A stretch of DNA of 7,295 nt. Source: a bacterium UBA1790. GTDB lineage: Bacteria > Bacteroidota > Bacteroidia > Bacteroidales > Muribaculaceae. The stretch is taken from the NCBI GenBank assembly GCA_002314465.1, contig DCGA01000198.1:16919-24213 (forward strand), given 5' to 3'. Under the pieces are notes generated by a model that ran no database searches, was not told the DNA's origin, and saw only the letters and a list, made by a program, of their open reading frames with translations. Position numbers and translations under genes: made by a program. Every line of letters begins with the position of its first letter. Position 1 is the stretch's first letter. Positions 1-7,175 of this stretch are shown piece by piece.

Positions 1-2
1 GC

Positions 3-24
3 GGACGGCGCGGGGGCGTCGTCC
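3..24. repeat. GC-rich palindrome at the window edge, downstream of the operon
   Basis: GGACG (3-7) is complementary to CGTCC (20-24), with GACG/CGTC (4-7/17-20) as an alternative pairing; the loop is GC-rich. It follows the C-rich tract after the last gene. It may be a terminator stem or part of a dispersed intergenic palindromic repeat. The window may cut it, so its true extent is unknown. Confidence 0.4.
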
Positions 25-28
25 CTAC

Positions 29-60
29 AGTGGGGGTGGTGTATGCGTGGTGTGGGGTGT
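29..60 (-). terminator. C-rich, G-poor tract after the phosphoesterase; possible Rho-utilisation site
   Basis: Read on the minus strand, these 32 bases contain 19 C and a single G (the G/C mirror on the plus strand is 19 G and one C). They begin 12 nt after the phosphoesterase stop codon. Unstructured RNA with strong C-over-G bias is the classic composition of Rho loading sites. No U-tract terminator is visible before the window ends, so Rho-dependent termination of this operon is a reasonable inference but not demonstrated. Confidence 0.35.
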
Positions 61-72
61 CTTCGTGCGGGG

Positions 73-1722
73 TTAACGCATGGTTGTGGTGAATGCCTTG
101 GGTCGCTGGAGCGTCTGCTTGTAGACGCGGCCCCAGGAGTCGGTTACGCGTACCTCGACGGGTGCGGTAGCAGTTGTTGCCTGTGCCACAAACATGTGGT
201 TGGTGTTGATGGCGCGGCATATACCGGGTTTGCGGTTCTTCTGCTTGATGATGCCCACGCTTGAGCACAGCACGTGCAGCGGGTCGATGGCAACGGTGCG
301 GGTAACTGCCAGGGGTTTGCCTTCCTCGAGTACCTCCACCTTCCAGTCGGTGTCGTAGTCAAAGACGTTTACCATGATTTGGTTGGCGGGAGCATCGTTA
401 TACATCATCTGCTTGGGGTAATACTCAACGAGCTTCTTGATTTCGGGGCTTGTGCGGTAGAACTCGCTCACGGTGTTCATGTCGTAGACGCGCATCTGAG
501 CGCTGCCCACGCTGTCGACCGGGTCGATGGCTGTGTAGCGCAACTTCACGTCGGTGCCGTTGATGCTGTAGAGTTCGTAGCCAGCGGGCGAACCGTCGCG
601 GCACAGGTGGCGGGGTGAGTAGTTGCCGGTGTACCACCAGGTGGCACACACGGCGGCGATGTTGTTCTCGTGTATATTAGGGAACATGCGCGGGTGCGCG
701 TGATAGTTGTAATGAGAGTGTCCCGACACGAAGTTCACGTTCTTGAAGCCGTGGAACACGTTGTCGAGCAGATACACGTTGTTGCCGTCGAGGTAGGGTG
801 TAGCTTGGAACTTGCCGTCGGTGGCCACGCGCCACGTTTGCGAGTGAACGGCCACGATGACGGGTGCGTCCTTGTCGGCGACGCGCTTGAGGTCTTCCTT
901 GAGCCATGCCAGTTGCTCGGCGCTCACCATGTCGTCATATCCCTGGTCGCCCACGATGCCTTCGTTCTGCTTCTCGTCGGTAGCGAGGTTCTTATAGAAG
1001 ATGTCGTCGAGCACGATGATGTGTAGACGGCCCAAGTTGAGCGAATAGTAGCGCGGACCCATATTCTCGCGGAAGGGACCCGACGACAGGAAGTCGCATG
1101 CCGGGCCAGCCGCCACAGCGGCGTCATTGTCGTGGTTGCCCATCACGTGATACACTGTAGTGGGGTAGTTGTTGCGGCCAAGCAGGTCCAGGTACTCGCG
1201 GTACATGAACTTGTTGCAGTACCAGAACTCGTCCCACACTACATCGCCCAGGAAGAGAGAGTATACTTTCTCGCGCGAATTCTCCACCACGCGGTGAACC
1301 GATGTCATGAACAGGTTCTCGAACTGGCGTGAGTCCTCGTTGCGTGCTGCAAGGTGCAGGTCGGTGGCAACGATGAGTTTGTAGCGGTCGTTATCAACCT
1401 TGTTGAGAGAGAAGTCGCGCTTCTCGCACAGATTCTTGTCGCTGCTGAGCGGAGCCCAGAATGCGGGCATGAAGCCATTGCTTGTGGTTGCCTCGTAGCC
1501 CGAGGGAAGCACGTAGAACACATATCCGTTCTCCTTGCCCGAGTCAAGGGCGTAGCGGCCTTGCGAGTCGGTAGTGGCCCACTTGTAGCCATCGCTTACC
1601 GATACTCCGGGCACACCCTCTCCGTTGCAGGTTATGGTGCCGGTTACGTTGTTGCCTGCGATGCAGGTTGTGGTGCTCATCAGGGCAGTGAATGCCGCGA
1701 GCAATGCTTTGGTCGTTTTCAT
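73..1722 (-). CDS. Secreted calcineurin-like metallophosphoesterase with N- and C-terminal accessory domains
   Basis: A 549-residue predicted metal-dependent phosphoesterase, probably periplasmic. Residues 1-22 form a signal peptide (Lys2/Lys5, then a hydrophobic core) with likely cleavage after Ala22; Cys20 lacks a proper lipobox. Residues about 26-106 look like the small beta-sandwich MetallophosN domain (VTGTITCNGEGVPGVSV, then TDSQGRYAL). The catalytic Metallophos core spans about 114-340. All expected metal ligands are visible: D121 and H123 (DLH), D160 (LGD), N196 and H197 (GNHD), H293 (AVHS), H335 and H337 (GHSH). Residues about 355-545 fit the MetallophosC domain. The length is normal for this three-domain Bacteroidota family. 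The ATG is the natural start because it gives an intact signal peptide. It is the third gene after the susC/susD-like pair and is separated from it by a hairpin. The family's enzymes cleave phosphomono- or diesters; the substrate here is unknown. Linking it to the imported ligand is inference from position only. Confidence 0.93.
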   Translation of the reverse strand: MKTTKALLAAFTALMSTTTCIAGNNVTGTITCNGEGVPGVSVSDGYKWATTDSQGRYALDSGKENGYVFYVLPSGYEATTSNGFMPAFWAPLSSDKNLCEKRDFSLNKVDNDRYKLIVATDLHLAARNEDSRQFENLFMTSVHRVVENSREKVYSLFLGDVVWDEFWYCNKFMYREYLDLLGRNNYPTTVYHVMGNHDNDAAVAAGPACDFLSSGPFRENMGPRYYSLNLGRLHIIVLDDIFYKNLATDEKQNEGIVGDQGYDDMVSAEQLAWLKEDLKRVADKDAPVIVAVHSQTWRVATDGKFQATPYLDGNNVYLLDNVFHGFKNVNFVSGHSHYNYHAHPRMFPNIHENNIAAVCATWWYTGNYSPRHLCRDGSPAGYELYSINGTDVKLRYTAIDPVDSVGSAQMRVYDMNTVSEFYRTSPEIKKLVEYYPKQMMYNDAPANQIMVNVFDYDTDWKVEVLEEGKPLAVTRTVAIDPLHVLCSSVGIIKQKNRKPGICRAINTNHMFVAQATTATAPVEVRVTDSWGRVYKQTLQRPKAFTTTMR

Positions 1723-1745
1723 CTGTGCTTGAGGTTTTGTTGTTA

Positions 1746-1780
1746 AAATCGGTCACTTGGCATATCCAAGTGACCGATTT
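1746..1780 (-). terminator. Perfect 15-bp-stem hairpin between susD-like and phosphoesterase genes; terminator-like or attenuating
   Basis: Arms 1746-1760 (AAATCGGTCACTTGG) and 1766-1780 are perfectly complementary around a 5-nt loop. Read on the minus strand, the 3' arm ends in GATTT and is followed by TAACAACA. The U-tract is therefore only about four residues, three of them inside the stem. The hairpin begins 38 nt after the SusD-like stop and ends 23 nt before the phosphoesterase ATG. I see no TAnnTTTG promoter in the gap, so the third gene probably depends on read-through. A weak intrinsic terminator, an mRNA-stabilising 3' end for the first two genes, or an element affecting translation of the third gene are all compatible. 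Confidence 0.7.
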
Positions 1781-1818
1781 GTATTAGTGGAGCCGATTGA
1801 ACTCGGCGTTAAGTCGGA

Positions 1819-3531
1819 TTACCATCCGGGGTTCTGGCCCAGGTTGGGATTGAGCAGAAGCTGACCTGCGGGGATGGGATACAGGTAGTGCTTAGCCTCG
1901 AACTTGCGAACCTGACTGCCCTGTGATGCATCGTAATAAGTGCCGGTGGCAGCATTAGTGTGCTCAGCAAGGATTGCTGCATCGGGCTCGTTCTTGATGT
2001 CGGCGCCGAGTTGGATGTCGGGATTCTTAGCAGTGTCGAGCTTGTCGAGCTGGTGCCAACGGATGAGGTCCCAGTAGCGGAAGTCGTTATCGAACATGAG
2101 CTCGCAACGGCGGCAACGGCGAATCTCCCAGATGAGGTCGCTCACGCCCATGTCGTTAGCGGGATCGCTAAAGCCAACGGCAACGTTGAGGTTGGGAAGC
2201 TCGGCGCGTGCCATGAGCTTGTTGATAGAGTTGTCGAGGTCGGTCTGGGTGATTGTTCCCAGTTCGGCCTTAGCCTCGGCATAGTTGAGGTAAACAACAG
2301 CCAGCCAGAATACGGGAGCGTCGTTGTAGCTCTTGTAAGCCACTGTACGGTAGTTAACGTCGAATGAAGTGTTGTCATACTTAGCCACACCGTAGCCGGT
2401 TGAAGAGTGCATCTGCATAGCGCCTGCACGCTTCCACTCGCGGTGAGTGTAGTAGATGACGGGGTCGGTAGTCTCGCTGAGTCGCTTGTCGCGCACTGCG
2501 AGCATACCCTCGATGTTCATGTCGCCGTTAGCGTCGGGAGTAGCAACGATGGTCTTGTCCTCGCTTGTGAGAGCCAGGGGCTTGCCGTCCTTGAACAGGT
2601 AGCTGTCGAATGCGTCCTTGGTCATACCGTAGATTTCGGTAGAAGAGCAGGTCCAGTCGGCCATTGAGTGCATGTAGTAGTCCTTAACGTAGGCCTTGTA
2701 CATGATCATCTCGTTGTTCTTGGCGAGTGACTCGCTGATGTAGTTCTCCTTGTAGCTGGGGTTGAGAGAATAGCCCTTGCCCATTACGTATGAGCAAGCT
2801 TCAACACAAGCGTTGAGGAACTTCTTAGCGCCTTCAACATCGGCAGCCTTGCCGTTCTCGGCCTGGGTGCGATACTTGCGGAAAGTACCTTCCCACAGGC
2901 AGATGTCGGCCTTGAGAGCCTGAGCCATCTGGCGAGAGAACTCAATCTTAGATGAAGACTCGTTGATGTTGGCAACAGCGAAGTTGAGGTCTTCGAGAAC
3001 CTTGTCCATAACCTGGTCGCGGTCGGTGCGAGCGCCGTAGAGCTCAGCATCGTCGGTAAGGTCAAGAACCTTCTCGGTGTAAGTAACATCGCCGAATGCG
3101 CGTACCAGCTTGTAGTAGTTGTAAGCACGCATGAGGCGGGCGATACCTGTGTAGTGAGCCTTCTTGGCGTCGGTCAGTGAAGACTGAGCAACACCCTCGA
3201 TGATAGTGTTGGCGCGGCGCACCTCGGTGTAACCGTTGCTCCAGTCGCCAATGGCAGAGGGAACATTCACGAATTTCCATGTCTGGAAGCTCTGGCCATG
3301 TACCTGGTCGTCGCTCAGAGACTTGAAGTAGAACAAACCGTCGGTACCAGTGCCGTAGCCCACGAATGACTCGTAGAACTTGTTGATCTGGCCCTGAACA
3401 TTACTCTCTGTACTCCAATAGGCAGGATTGTTGGTCTGCTTGTCAAGCGGCTCCTTGTCGAGAAGGTCGTTGCAACTTACAAGTGCCATTGACAATGCAA
3501 ATAAGCCTAAAATATATTTCTTAATTTTCAT
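1819..3531 (-). CDS. SusD/RagB family nutrient-binding outer-membrane lipoprotein
   Basis: A 570-residue surface lipoprotein that should cap the neighbouring SusC-like barrel and deliver ligand to it. The start is MKIKKYILGLFALSMALVSC, with lipobox L17-V18-S19-C20. After cleavage C20 is followed by NDLLDKEP, the acidic stretch typical of surface-exported Bacteroidota lipoproteins. The N-terminal half (about 21-230) carries the helical SusD-like region with the family motif ARLMRAYNYYKLVRAFGDV at 131-149. The C-terminal half (about 340-570) is the SusD/RagB domain. It contains YLNYAEAKAELG at 414-425, the conserved EIRR...ELMFDNDFRYWDLIRW segment at 469-492, and the canonical end YPIPAGQLLLNPNLGQNPGW. 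Length and motif order are normal and the gene looks intact. The usual glutamate of the IRxERR motif is replaced by Cys473, with a second cysteine at 476. It starts 35 bp after the transporter's stop codon, so co-transcription is expected. Family identity is certain; the ligand is not readable from sequence. Confidence 0.97.
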   Translation of the reverse strand: MKIKKYILGLFALSMALVSCNDLLDKEPLDKQTNNPAYWSTESNVQGQINKFYESFVGYGTGTDGLFYFKSLSDDQVHGQSFQTWKFVNVPSAIGDWSNGYTEVRRANTIIEGVAQSSLTDAKKAHYTGIARLMRAYNYYKLVRAFGDVTYTEKVLDLTDDAELYGARTDRDQVMDKVLEDLNFAVANINESSSKIEFSRQMAQALKADICLWEGTFRKYRTQAENGKAADVEGAKKFLNACVEACSYVMGKGYSLNPSYKENYISESLAKNNEMIMYKAYVKDYYMHSMADWTCSSTEIYGMTKDAFDSYLFKDGKPLALTSEDKTIVATPDANGDMNIEGMLAVRDKRLSETTDPVIYYTHREWKRAGAMQMHSSTGYGVAKYDNTSFDVNYRTVAYKSYNDAPVFWLAVVYLNYAEAKAELGTITQTDLDNSINKLMARAELPNLNVAVGFSDPANDMGVSDLIWEIRRCRRCELMFDNDFRYWDLIRWHQLDKLDTAKNPDIQLGADIKNEPDAAILAEHTNAATGTYYDASQGSQVRKFEAKHYLYPIPAGQLLLNPNLGQNPGW

Positions 3532-3566
3532 TGTAATATTCTTTTATTAATGAAACAACCTGTGAT

Positions 3567-6500
3567 TTAGAATGTCACCTGCAGACCGAATGATACTGTG
3601 CGGCTGATGGGTGTTACACGGCCCCAAGTTGAGTAAGAAGCCATGTAGCTTGCGCTGCGGCGCTCGTCGGTGTTAACCTCGGGGTCGATAGCAGCATCGT
3701 AGCCACGATACAGGGTGAAGGGGTTGGTTGTGCTGAAGTATACACGCACCTTCTCGAGGTAAGCCTTGCGAGTGAGGTTCTGGGGCAGAGTGTAACCCAG
3801 GGTGATGTTCTTCAAGCGCAGATAAGACATGTGTACAACATACTTGGTCTGGGGGTAGAAGTCGTGGTTACCGTTGTCGAGAACGGGAACTGTACCCTTA
3901 CCGGCATTACCCGGCCACAACAGGGGATAATCGTTGCTCTGGTCGATGTAGTAAGTGTCGGTTGCGCTGTCGTAAGAGTTGTAGCTCAGCTGATTAGCAT
4001 AGATAACCTGACCGTTCATCATGGGCATGATGAAGGGAGACTGTGTCCATACGTCGTGCTTGCCCACGCCCTGGAAGAACAGGTCGAGGTCGATGCCCTT
4101 GTAAGTGCCGCCCAGGTGGAAGCTGTACTCGTAGCGAGGCAGTGTGTTACCAATCTTCACGAGGTCACCGTGGTCTTCCTCGGTACCCTTGCCGTAGTCG
4201 ATAACGCCGTCGTCGTTCTGGTCGACGAACTTGATGTTACCGGGGCCATAGTGGAAGTTACCCTGCTCGAGGCCCTTCTGGCTTGCTACGCCGGTTGCGT
4301 AGTTCCAGCTGCCGTCGCTGTTCTTGCTTGTGAAGTCGTCGGTAGTGAAGTAACGGTCGGTCTCGAAGCCCCAGATGTCGCCGTAGTTCTTGCCAGTGTA
4401 GTTGGTGTTGAGCAGACGGGTGTCATCGCTCCACTTGGTAATCTTGGTTGTTGCATCGCCAATGTTGAAGCTTGCATAGAGACCCAGGTCGCGGGTGAAC
4501 TGCTTGCGCCAGCTGATTGAGAATTCCCAACCGCGTGTGCGGAGTGAACCTGCGTTGGTGTAGGGAGCACTTGTACCGAGAACTGCGGGCATCACCTTAC
4601 CGGGAGCGAGCATGTCCACGTTGTCGCGCTGGTACCAGTCAAATCCCAGAACAATCTGGTCGTTGAGGAAACCGAGGTCGAGACCTACGTTGGTAGTGCG
4701 GATAGTCTCCCAAGTGAGGCTCTTAGAAACGAATGAGGGAAGATTCTGCTGAGTGATCTTCAGGCCGCTTGCGTTAAGCCAGTTGGTGCTGCTTGCAGCT
4801 ACTGCCGAGATAGTCTCAACGAACATGTTGTCGCCTACAGCCTCGTTACCGATTTCACCATAAGAGAGACGCAGCTTACCGTTAGATACTACGTCGCGGA
4901 TGCCCTCCCAGTAGCTTTCCTGAGAGAAGCGGTAACCCAGAGATGCCGAGGGGAAGAATGCCCAGCGGTCGCCTGCGGGGAAGCGAGACGAACCGTCGTA
5001 ACGGCCATTGAGCTCGAGCAGATAGATGCCCTTGTAGTCATAGTTGATACGTCCGAAGTAACCTGCTGTAGCCGAGTGGCCGTGGCTGCTGTCGGTAGTG
5101 ATAGCGCCTGTAGCGAGGTTGAGCTCGGGCATGTTAACATCGAGGAGGTCCTTGCGGTCAACGCTCTGCCACTTCCACTCGCGGCCTTCAGCGTTGGCAC
5201 CTACCATCAGGTTGATGTTGTGTGCTTCGTTGATGCTCTTAGCATAGTTAGCATAAGCATTGAAAATCCAACCGTTGCGCTTGCTGTGGTTGTTGGTTAC
5301 GCTGGTGCTTGTCGACAGGTAAGAGGGAGAGCCGAAAGTACTTGTCCATGAGTTGTAGCCATAGACGGGAGCGGTCGATGACACGCGGTCAACGTTGTTC
5401 ACGTCGTAGGTGTAGTCGATGTTTACAGTAAGGTCCTTGGTCACGTTAGCCTTTGCAAAGCCTGTGATGCGGGTGTTGTAAGTGTTGGTGGTAGTAGTGG
5501 GAGCAGCCTTGCGATAGAGGATATCGTTACGCAGGTCTACGCCGTCGATAGTACCATAGGGGAAGTAAGAACCCCAGCGCCACATGTACTGATAAGTGTA
5601 GCGGCCGGTGTTGGCGCTCTGGAAGCGCTTGTTGCCGTAGTTGAAGCGAACGCCCACTTGCAGCCAGTCGGTTACGTTGGTTGTGAGGTTAGCCATTGCA
5701 CTGTATTTGCGGCGAGTGTCGGGGTTGAATGCCATGACGCCTTCCTTGTCGCTGTAGCCGAAGCTTGCGTAGTACTTGGTCTTGTCGGTAGCGCCCGATA
5801 CGTTCACGTTGTGGTTCTGAGCGGGAGCCCACTTCTGGAACATGATGCCTGTTACATCCCAGTCACCATAGAAGAACCAGTGGCCTGTGTTGGGGTCAAC
5901 GTAGTAGTCACCCACGTTCTGGTCGTTCTGGTAGCGGCGCAGTTCGCCGTAACCCAGTTTGCCGCTGTTCTGCTCGGCCCACAGCTTAGCCTTGGGGAGC
6001 ATTTCCTCGAAGTACATACCGAATACCTCGGGGTTCTTGGTGTTAGAGTGCTCATAGGCCTCGAGGGCAGCCTCAATCTGCTTCACTGTCGAGGGATACT
6101 CGGCAAGGTAAGTGGGCTGGTCCCAAGAGAAGTTGTTGTCATACTTGATGCGAATCTTCTCGCCCTTCTCGGCACCGCTCTTGGTGGTGATGAGAATCAC
6201 ACCGAAGGCTGCACGTGCACCGTAGATAGAGCTTGAAGCAGCGTCCTTGAGCACGCTGATGCTCTTGATGTCGTTGCCGTTGAGCATAGAGATGTCGTCC
6301 ATGGGAACACCGTCGACGATGATGTAGGGTGATGATGTACCGCTGTTGCTCAGGGTACCCATACCGCGAATCTTCATCACGGGGTTGTCGTCGATGTCAC
6401 CGCTGTTGTTGATGATAGACAGGCCGGGAACTGCACCCTGCAGAGCCTTGTCGATATCCTGGGTGGGACGAGAAGAAAGGGTCTTGTCGACATCCACGGT

Positions 6501-6893
6501 ACTTACTGCACCGGTGAGGTTAACTTTCTTCTGCTGGCCGTAACCCACAACAACTACTTCGTCGAGGTTGGCATTGTCGGTTGCCAGTTGCACCTTCATG
6601 CCGTTGACAGCCTTAGTAACTACGGTCTTGTAACCGATGAAAGAGATTTGAAGTTTAGCATTATTGCTGGCCTTCAGTGAGAACGAACCGTCGACATCGG
6701 TGGTGGTGCCTCGGGTTGTACCAAGTTCAACGATACTTGCGCCGATAACGGCCTCGCCGTTCTCGTCAACTACAGTACCTTTCACAAATCCGGTGTTTGC
6801 CGAAACTGCTTGTGGAGCGGGAGCTGCATAGGTGTAGCTCACACCAGAACACGCAAGCAAAAGAGCGCCCATAAGGGCAATCTGTTTTTTCAT
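3567..6893 (-). CDS. SusC/RagA family TonB-dependent outer-membrane transporter
   Basis: A 1108-residue TonB-dependent transporter that should import the ligand captured by the downstream SusD-like partner. Residues 1 to about 24 are a signal peptide (MKKQIALMGALLLAC..., likely cleaved near YAA/P). Residues about 36-105 are the CarboxypepD_reg-like beta-sandwich (FVKGTVVDENGEAVIGASI, DVDGSFSL, ISFIGY). Next comes the SusC TonB-box-like motif LDEVVVVGYG at 110-119, then the plug domain to about 240. The plug carries the family signature ISVLKDAASSSIYGARAAFG and ITTKSG near 211-240. The rest is beta-barrel, ending in SFGLQVTF with the terminal aromatic typical of outer-membrane proteins. There is no N-terminal STN domain, so direct signalling to a FecR-type anti-sigma factor is unlikely. 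I chose the ATG at 6893; an in-frame GTG at 6899 would add two residues (MR) but gives a less typical start. It is the first gene of the apparent operon. The substrate class (glycan, peptide or other) is unknown. Confidence 0.97.
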   Translation of the reverse strand: MKKQIALMGALLLACSGVSYTYAAPAPQAVSANTGFVKGTVVDENGEAVIGASIVELGTTRGTTTDVDGSFSLKASNNAKLQISFIGYKTVVTKAVNGMKVQLATDNANLDEVVVVGYGQQKKVNLTGAVSTVDVDKTLSSRPTQDIDKALQGAVPGLSIINNSGDIDDNPVMKIRGMGTLSNSGTSSPYIIVDGVPMDDISMLNGNDIKSISVLKDAASSSIYGARAAFGVILITTKSGAEKGEKIRIKYDNNFSWDQPTYLAEYPSTVKQIEAALEAYEHSNTKNPEVFGMYFEEMLPKAKLWAEQNSGKLGYGELRRYQNDQNVGDYYVDPNTGHWFFYGDWDVTGIMFQKWAPAQNHNVNVSGATDKTKYYASFGYSDKEGVMAFNPDTRRKYSAMANLTTNVTDWLQVGVRFNYGNKRFQSANTGRYTYQYMWRWGSYFPYGTIDGVDLRNDILYRKAAPTTTTNTYNTRITGFAKANVTKDLTVNIDYTYDVNNVDRVSSTAPVYGYNSWTSTFGSPSYLSTSTSVTNNHSKRNGWIFNAYANYAKSINEAHNINLMVGANAEGREWKWQSVDRKDLLDVNMPELNLATGAITTDSSHGHSATAGYFGRINYDYKGIYLLELNGRYDGSSRFPAGDRWAFFPSASLGYRFSQESYWEGIRDVVSNGKLRLSYGEIGNEAVGDNMFVETISAVAASSTNWLNASGLKITQQNLPSFVSKSLTWETIRTTNVGLDLGFLNDQIVLGFDWYQRDNVDMLAPGKVMPAVLGTSAPYTNAGSLRTRGWEFSISWRKQFTRDLGLYASFNIGDATTKITKWSDDTRLLNTNYTGKNYGDIWGFETDRYFTTDDFTSKNSDGSWNYATGVASQKGLEQGNFHYGPGNIKFVDQNDDGVIDYGKGTEEDHGDLVKIGNTLPRYEYSFHLGGTYKGIDLDLFFQGVGKHDVWTQSPFIMPMMNGQVIYANQLSYNSYDSATDTYYIDQSNDYPLLWPGNAGKGTVPVLDNGNHDFYPQTKYVVHMSYLRLKNITLGYTLPQNLTRKAYLEKVRVYFSTTNPFTLYRGYDAAIDPEVNTDERRSASYMASYSTWGRVTPISRTVSFGLQVTF

Positions 6894-6947
6894 ACGCACT
6901 TCTTTTTGGTTGGTTATTAATTAGTTTTTAAATATTTGTCTCTTGCA

Positions 6948-6972
6948 GTGAATTATGTCACGTTTTGTCACA
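6948..6972. promoter_or_regulatory. Tandem TGTCAC repeats overlapping a GTGA-N6-TCAC palindrome in the susC-like leader
   Basis: TGTCAC occurs at 6956-6961 and again at 6966-6971. The two surrounding 10-mers (6952-6961 and 6962-6971) match at 8 of 10 positions, a spacing of one DNA helical turn. The first copy also closes the inverted repeat GTGA (6948-6951)-N6-TCAC (6958-6961), which resembles the half-site layout of CRP/FNR-family operators. This could be a regulator-binding site. It lies about 55-70 nt downstream of the predicted start site, which suits a repressor or leader element better than an activator unless another start site exists nearer the gene. Confidence 0.35.
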
Positions 6973-7022
6973 TCGTTGGGGGGGTATATACATACACACT
7001 CTCAACAGAGGTTTTGTTTTCG

Positions 7023-7054
7023 CAAATTTACGTTTTTTTCTGTGATATTCCAAG
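7023..7054 (-). promoter_or_regulatory. Candidate Bacteroides-type sigma-70 promoter of the operon
   Basis: On the minus strand, TAAATTTG at 7030-7023 matches the Bacteroides -7 consensus TAnnTTTG exactly. Nineteen bases upstream is CTTGG (7054-7050), a plausible but imperfect -33 element of the TTTG/TTG type. A-tracts lie between and above the boxes, within an AT-rich stretch that contrasts with the GC-rich DNA on both sides. Transcription would start near 7015-7019, leaving a leader of about 120 nt before the SusC-like ATG. The -7 match and spacing are seen in the sequence; actual promoter activity is inferred. Confidence 0.6.
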
Positions 7055-7112
7055 TTTTTTAACACAAATGTAAAATAATATGTAATGCCGGGTGTGTGTT
7101 TTTTGGGGGGAG

Positions 7113-7128
7113 CTCGGAGTTCTCGGAG
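7113..7128. repeat. Short tandem direct repeat, CTCGGAG with 9-bp period
   Basis: CTCGGAG occurs at 7113-7119 and 7122-7128, separated by TT. It sits between the T6G6 run and the GC-rich inverted repeats, upstream of the candidate promoter. Two copies only; function unknown, and it may be the remnant of a longer tandem array. Confidence 0.4.
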
Positions 7129-7175
7129 GTTTTATTGTCGCCGCAGTGTTTGTGGTGAGCAGTAGCGGTGGTGGT

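Noticed and set aside
1654..1722. Possible lipoprotein signal at Cys20 of the phosphoesterase
   Set aside because: The residues before it are T-T-T, which do not form a lipobox; cleavage after Ala22 by signal peptidase I is more plausible.
1723..1818. Independent promoter for the phosphoesterase gene
   Set aside because: Reading the minus strand of the gap I found no TAnnTTTG element, and most of the space is taken by the hairpin.
3831..4520. Open 229-codon plus-strand frame inside the SusC-like gene
   Set aside because: It is the complement of clear SusC-like barrel coding sequence; its product is Val/Leu/Ala-rich without a domain, and its openness follows from the codon bias of the real gene.
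5658..6236. Open 192-codon plus-strand frame opposite the SusC-like plug/barrel region
   Set aside because: Antisense to well-supported conserved coding sequence, with no recognisable motif or promoter.
6849..6893. Possible lipobox (LLAC, Cys15) in the SusC-like signal peptide
   Set aside because: The residue at -2 is Leu and a better signal peptidase I site follows at YAA/P. Outer-membrane SusC-like barrels are not normally lipidated.
6891..6899. GTG at 6899 as the start of the SusC-like gene
   Set aside because: It adds only Met-Arg before the in-frame ATG at 6893, which gives the standard MKK signal-peptide start. No ribosome-binding sequence favours either, so ATG is preferred but the GTG cannot be excluded.
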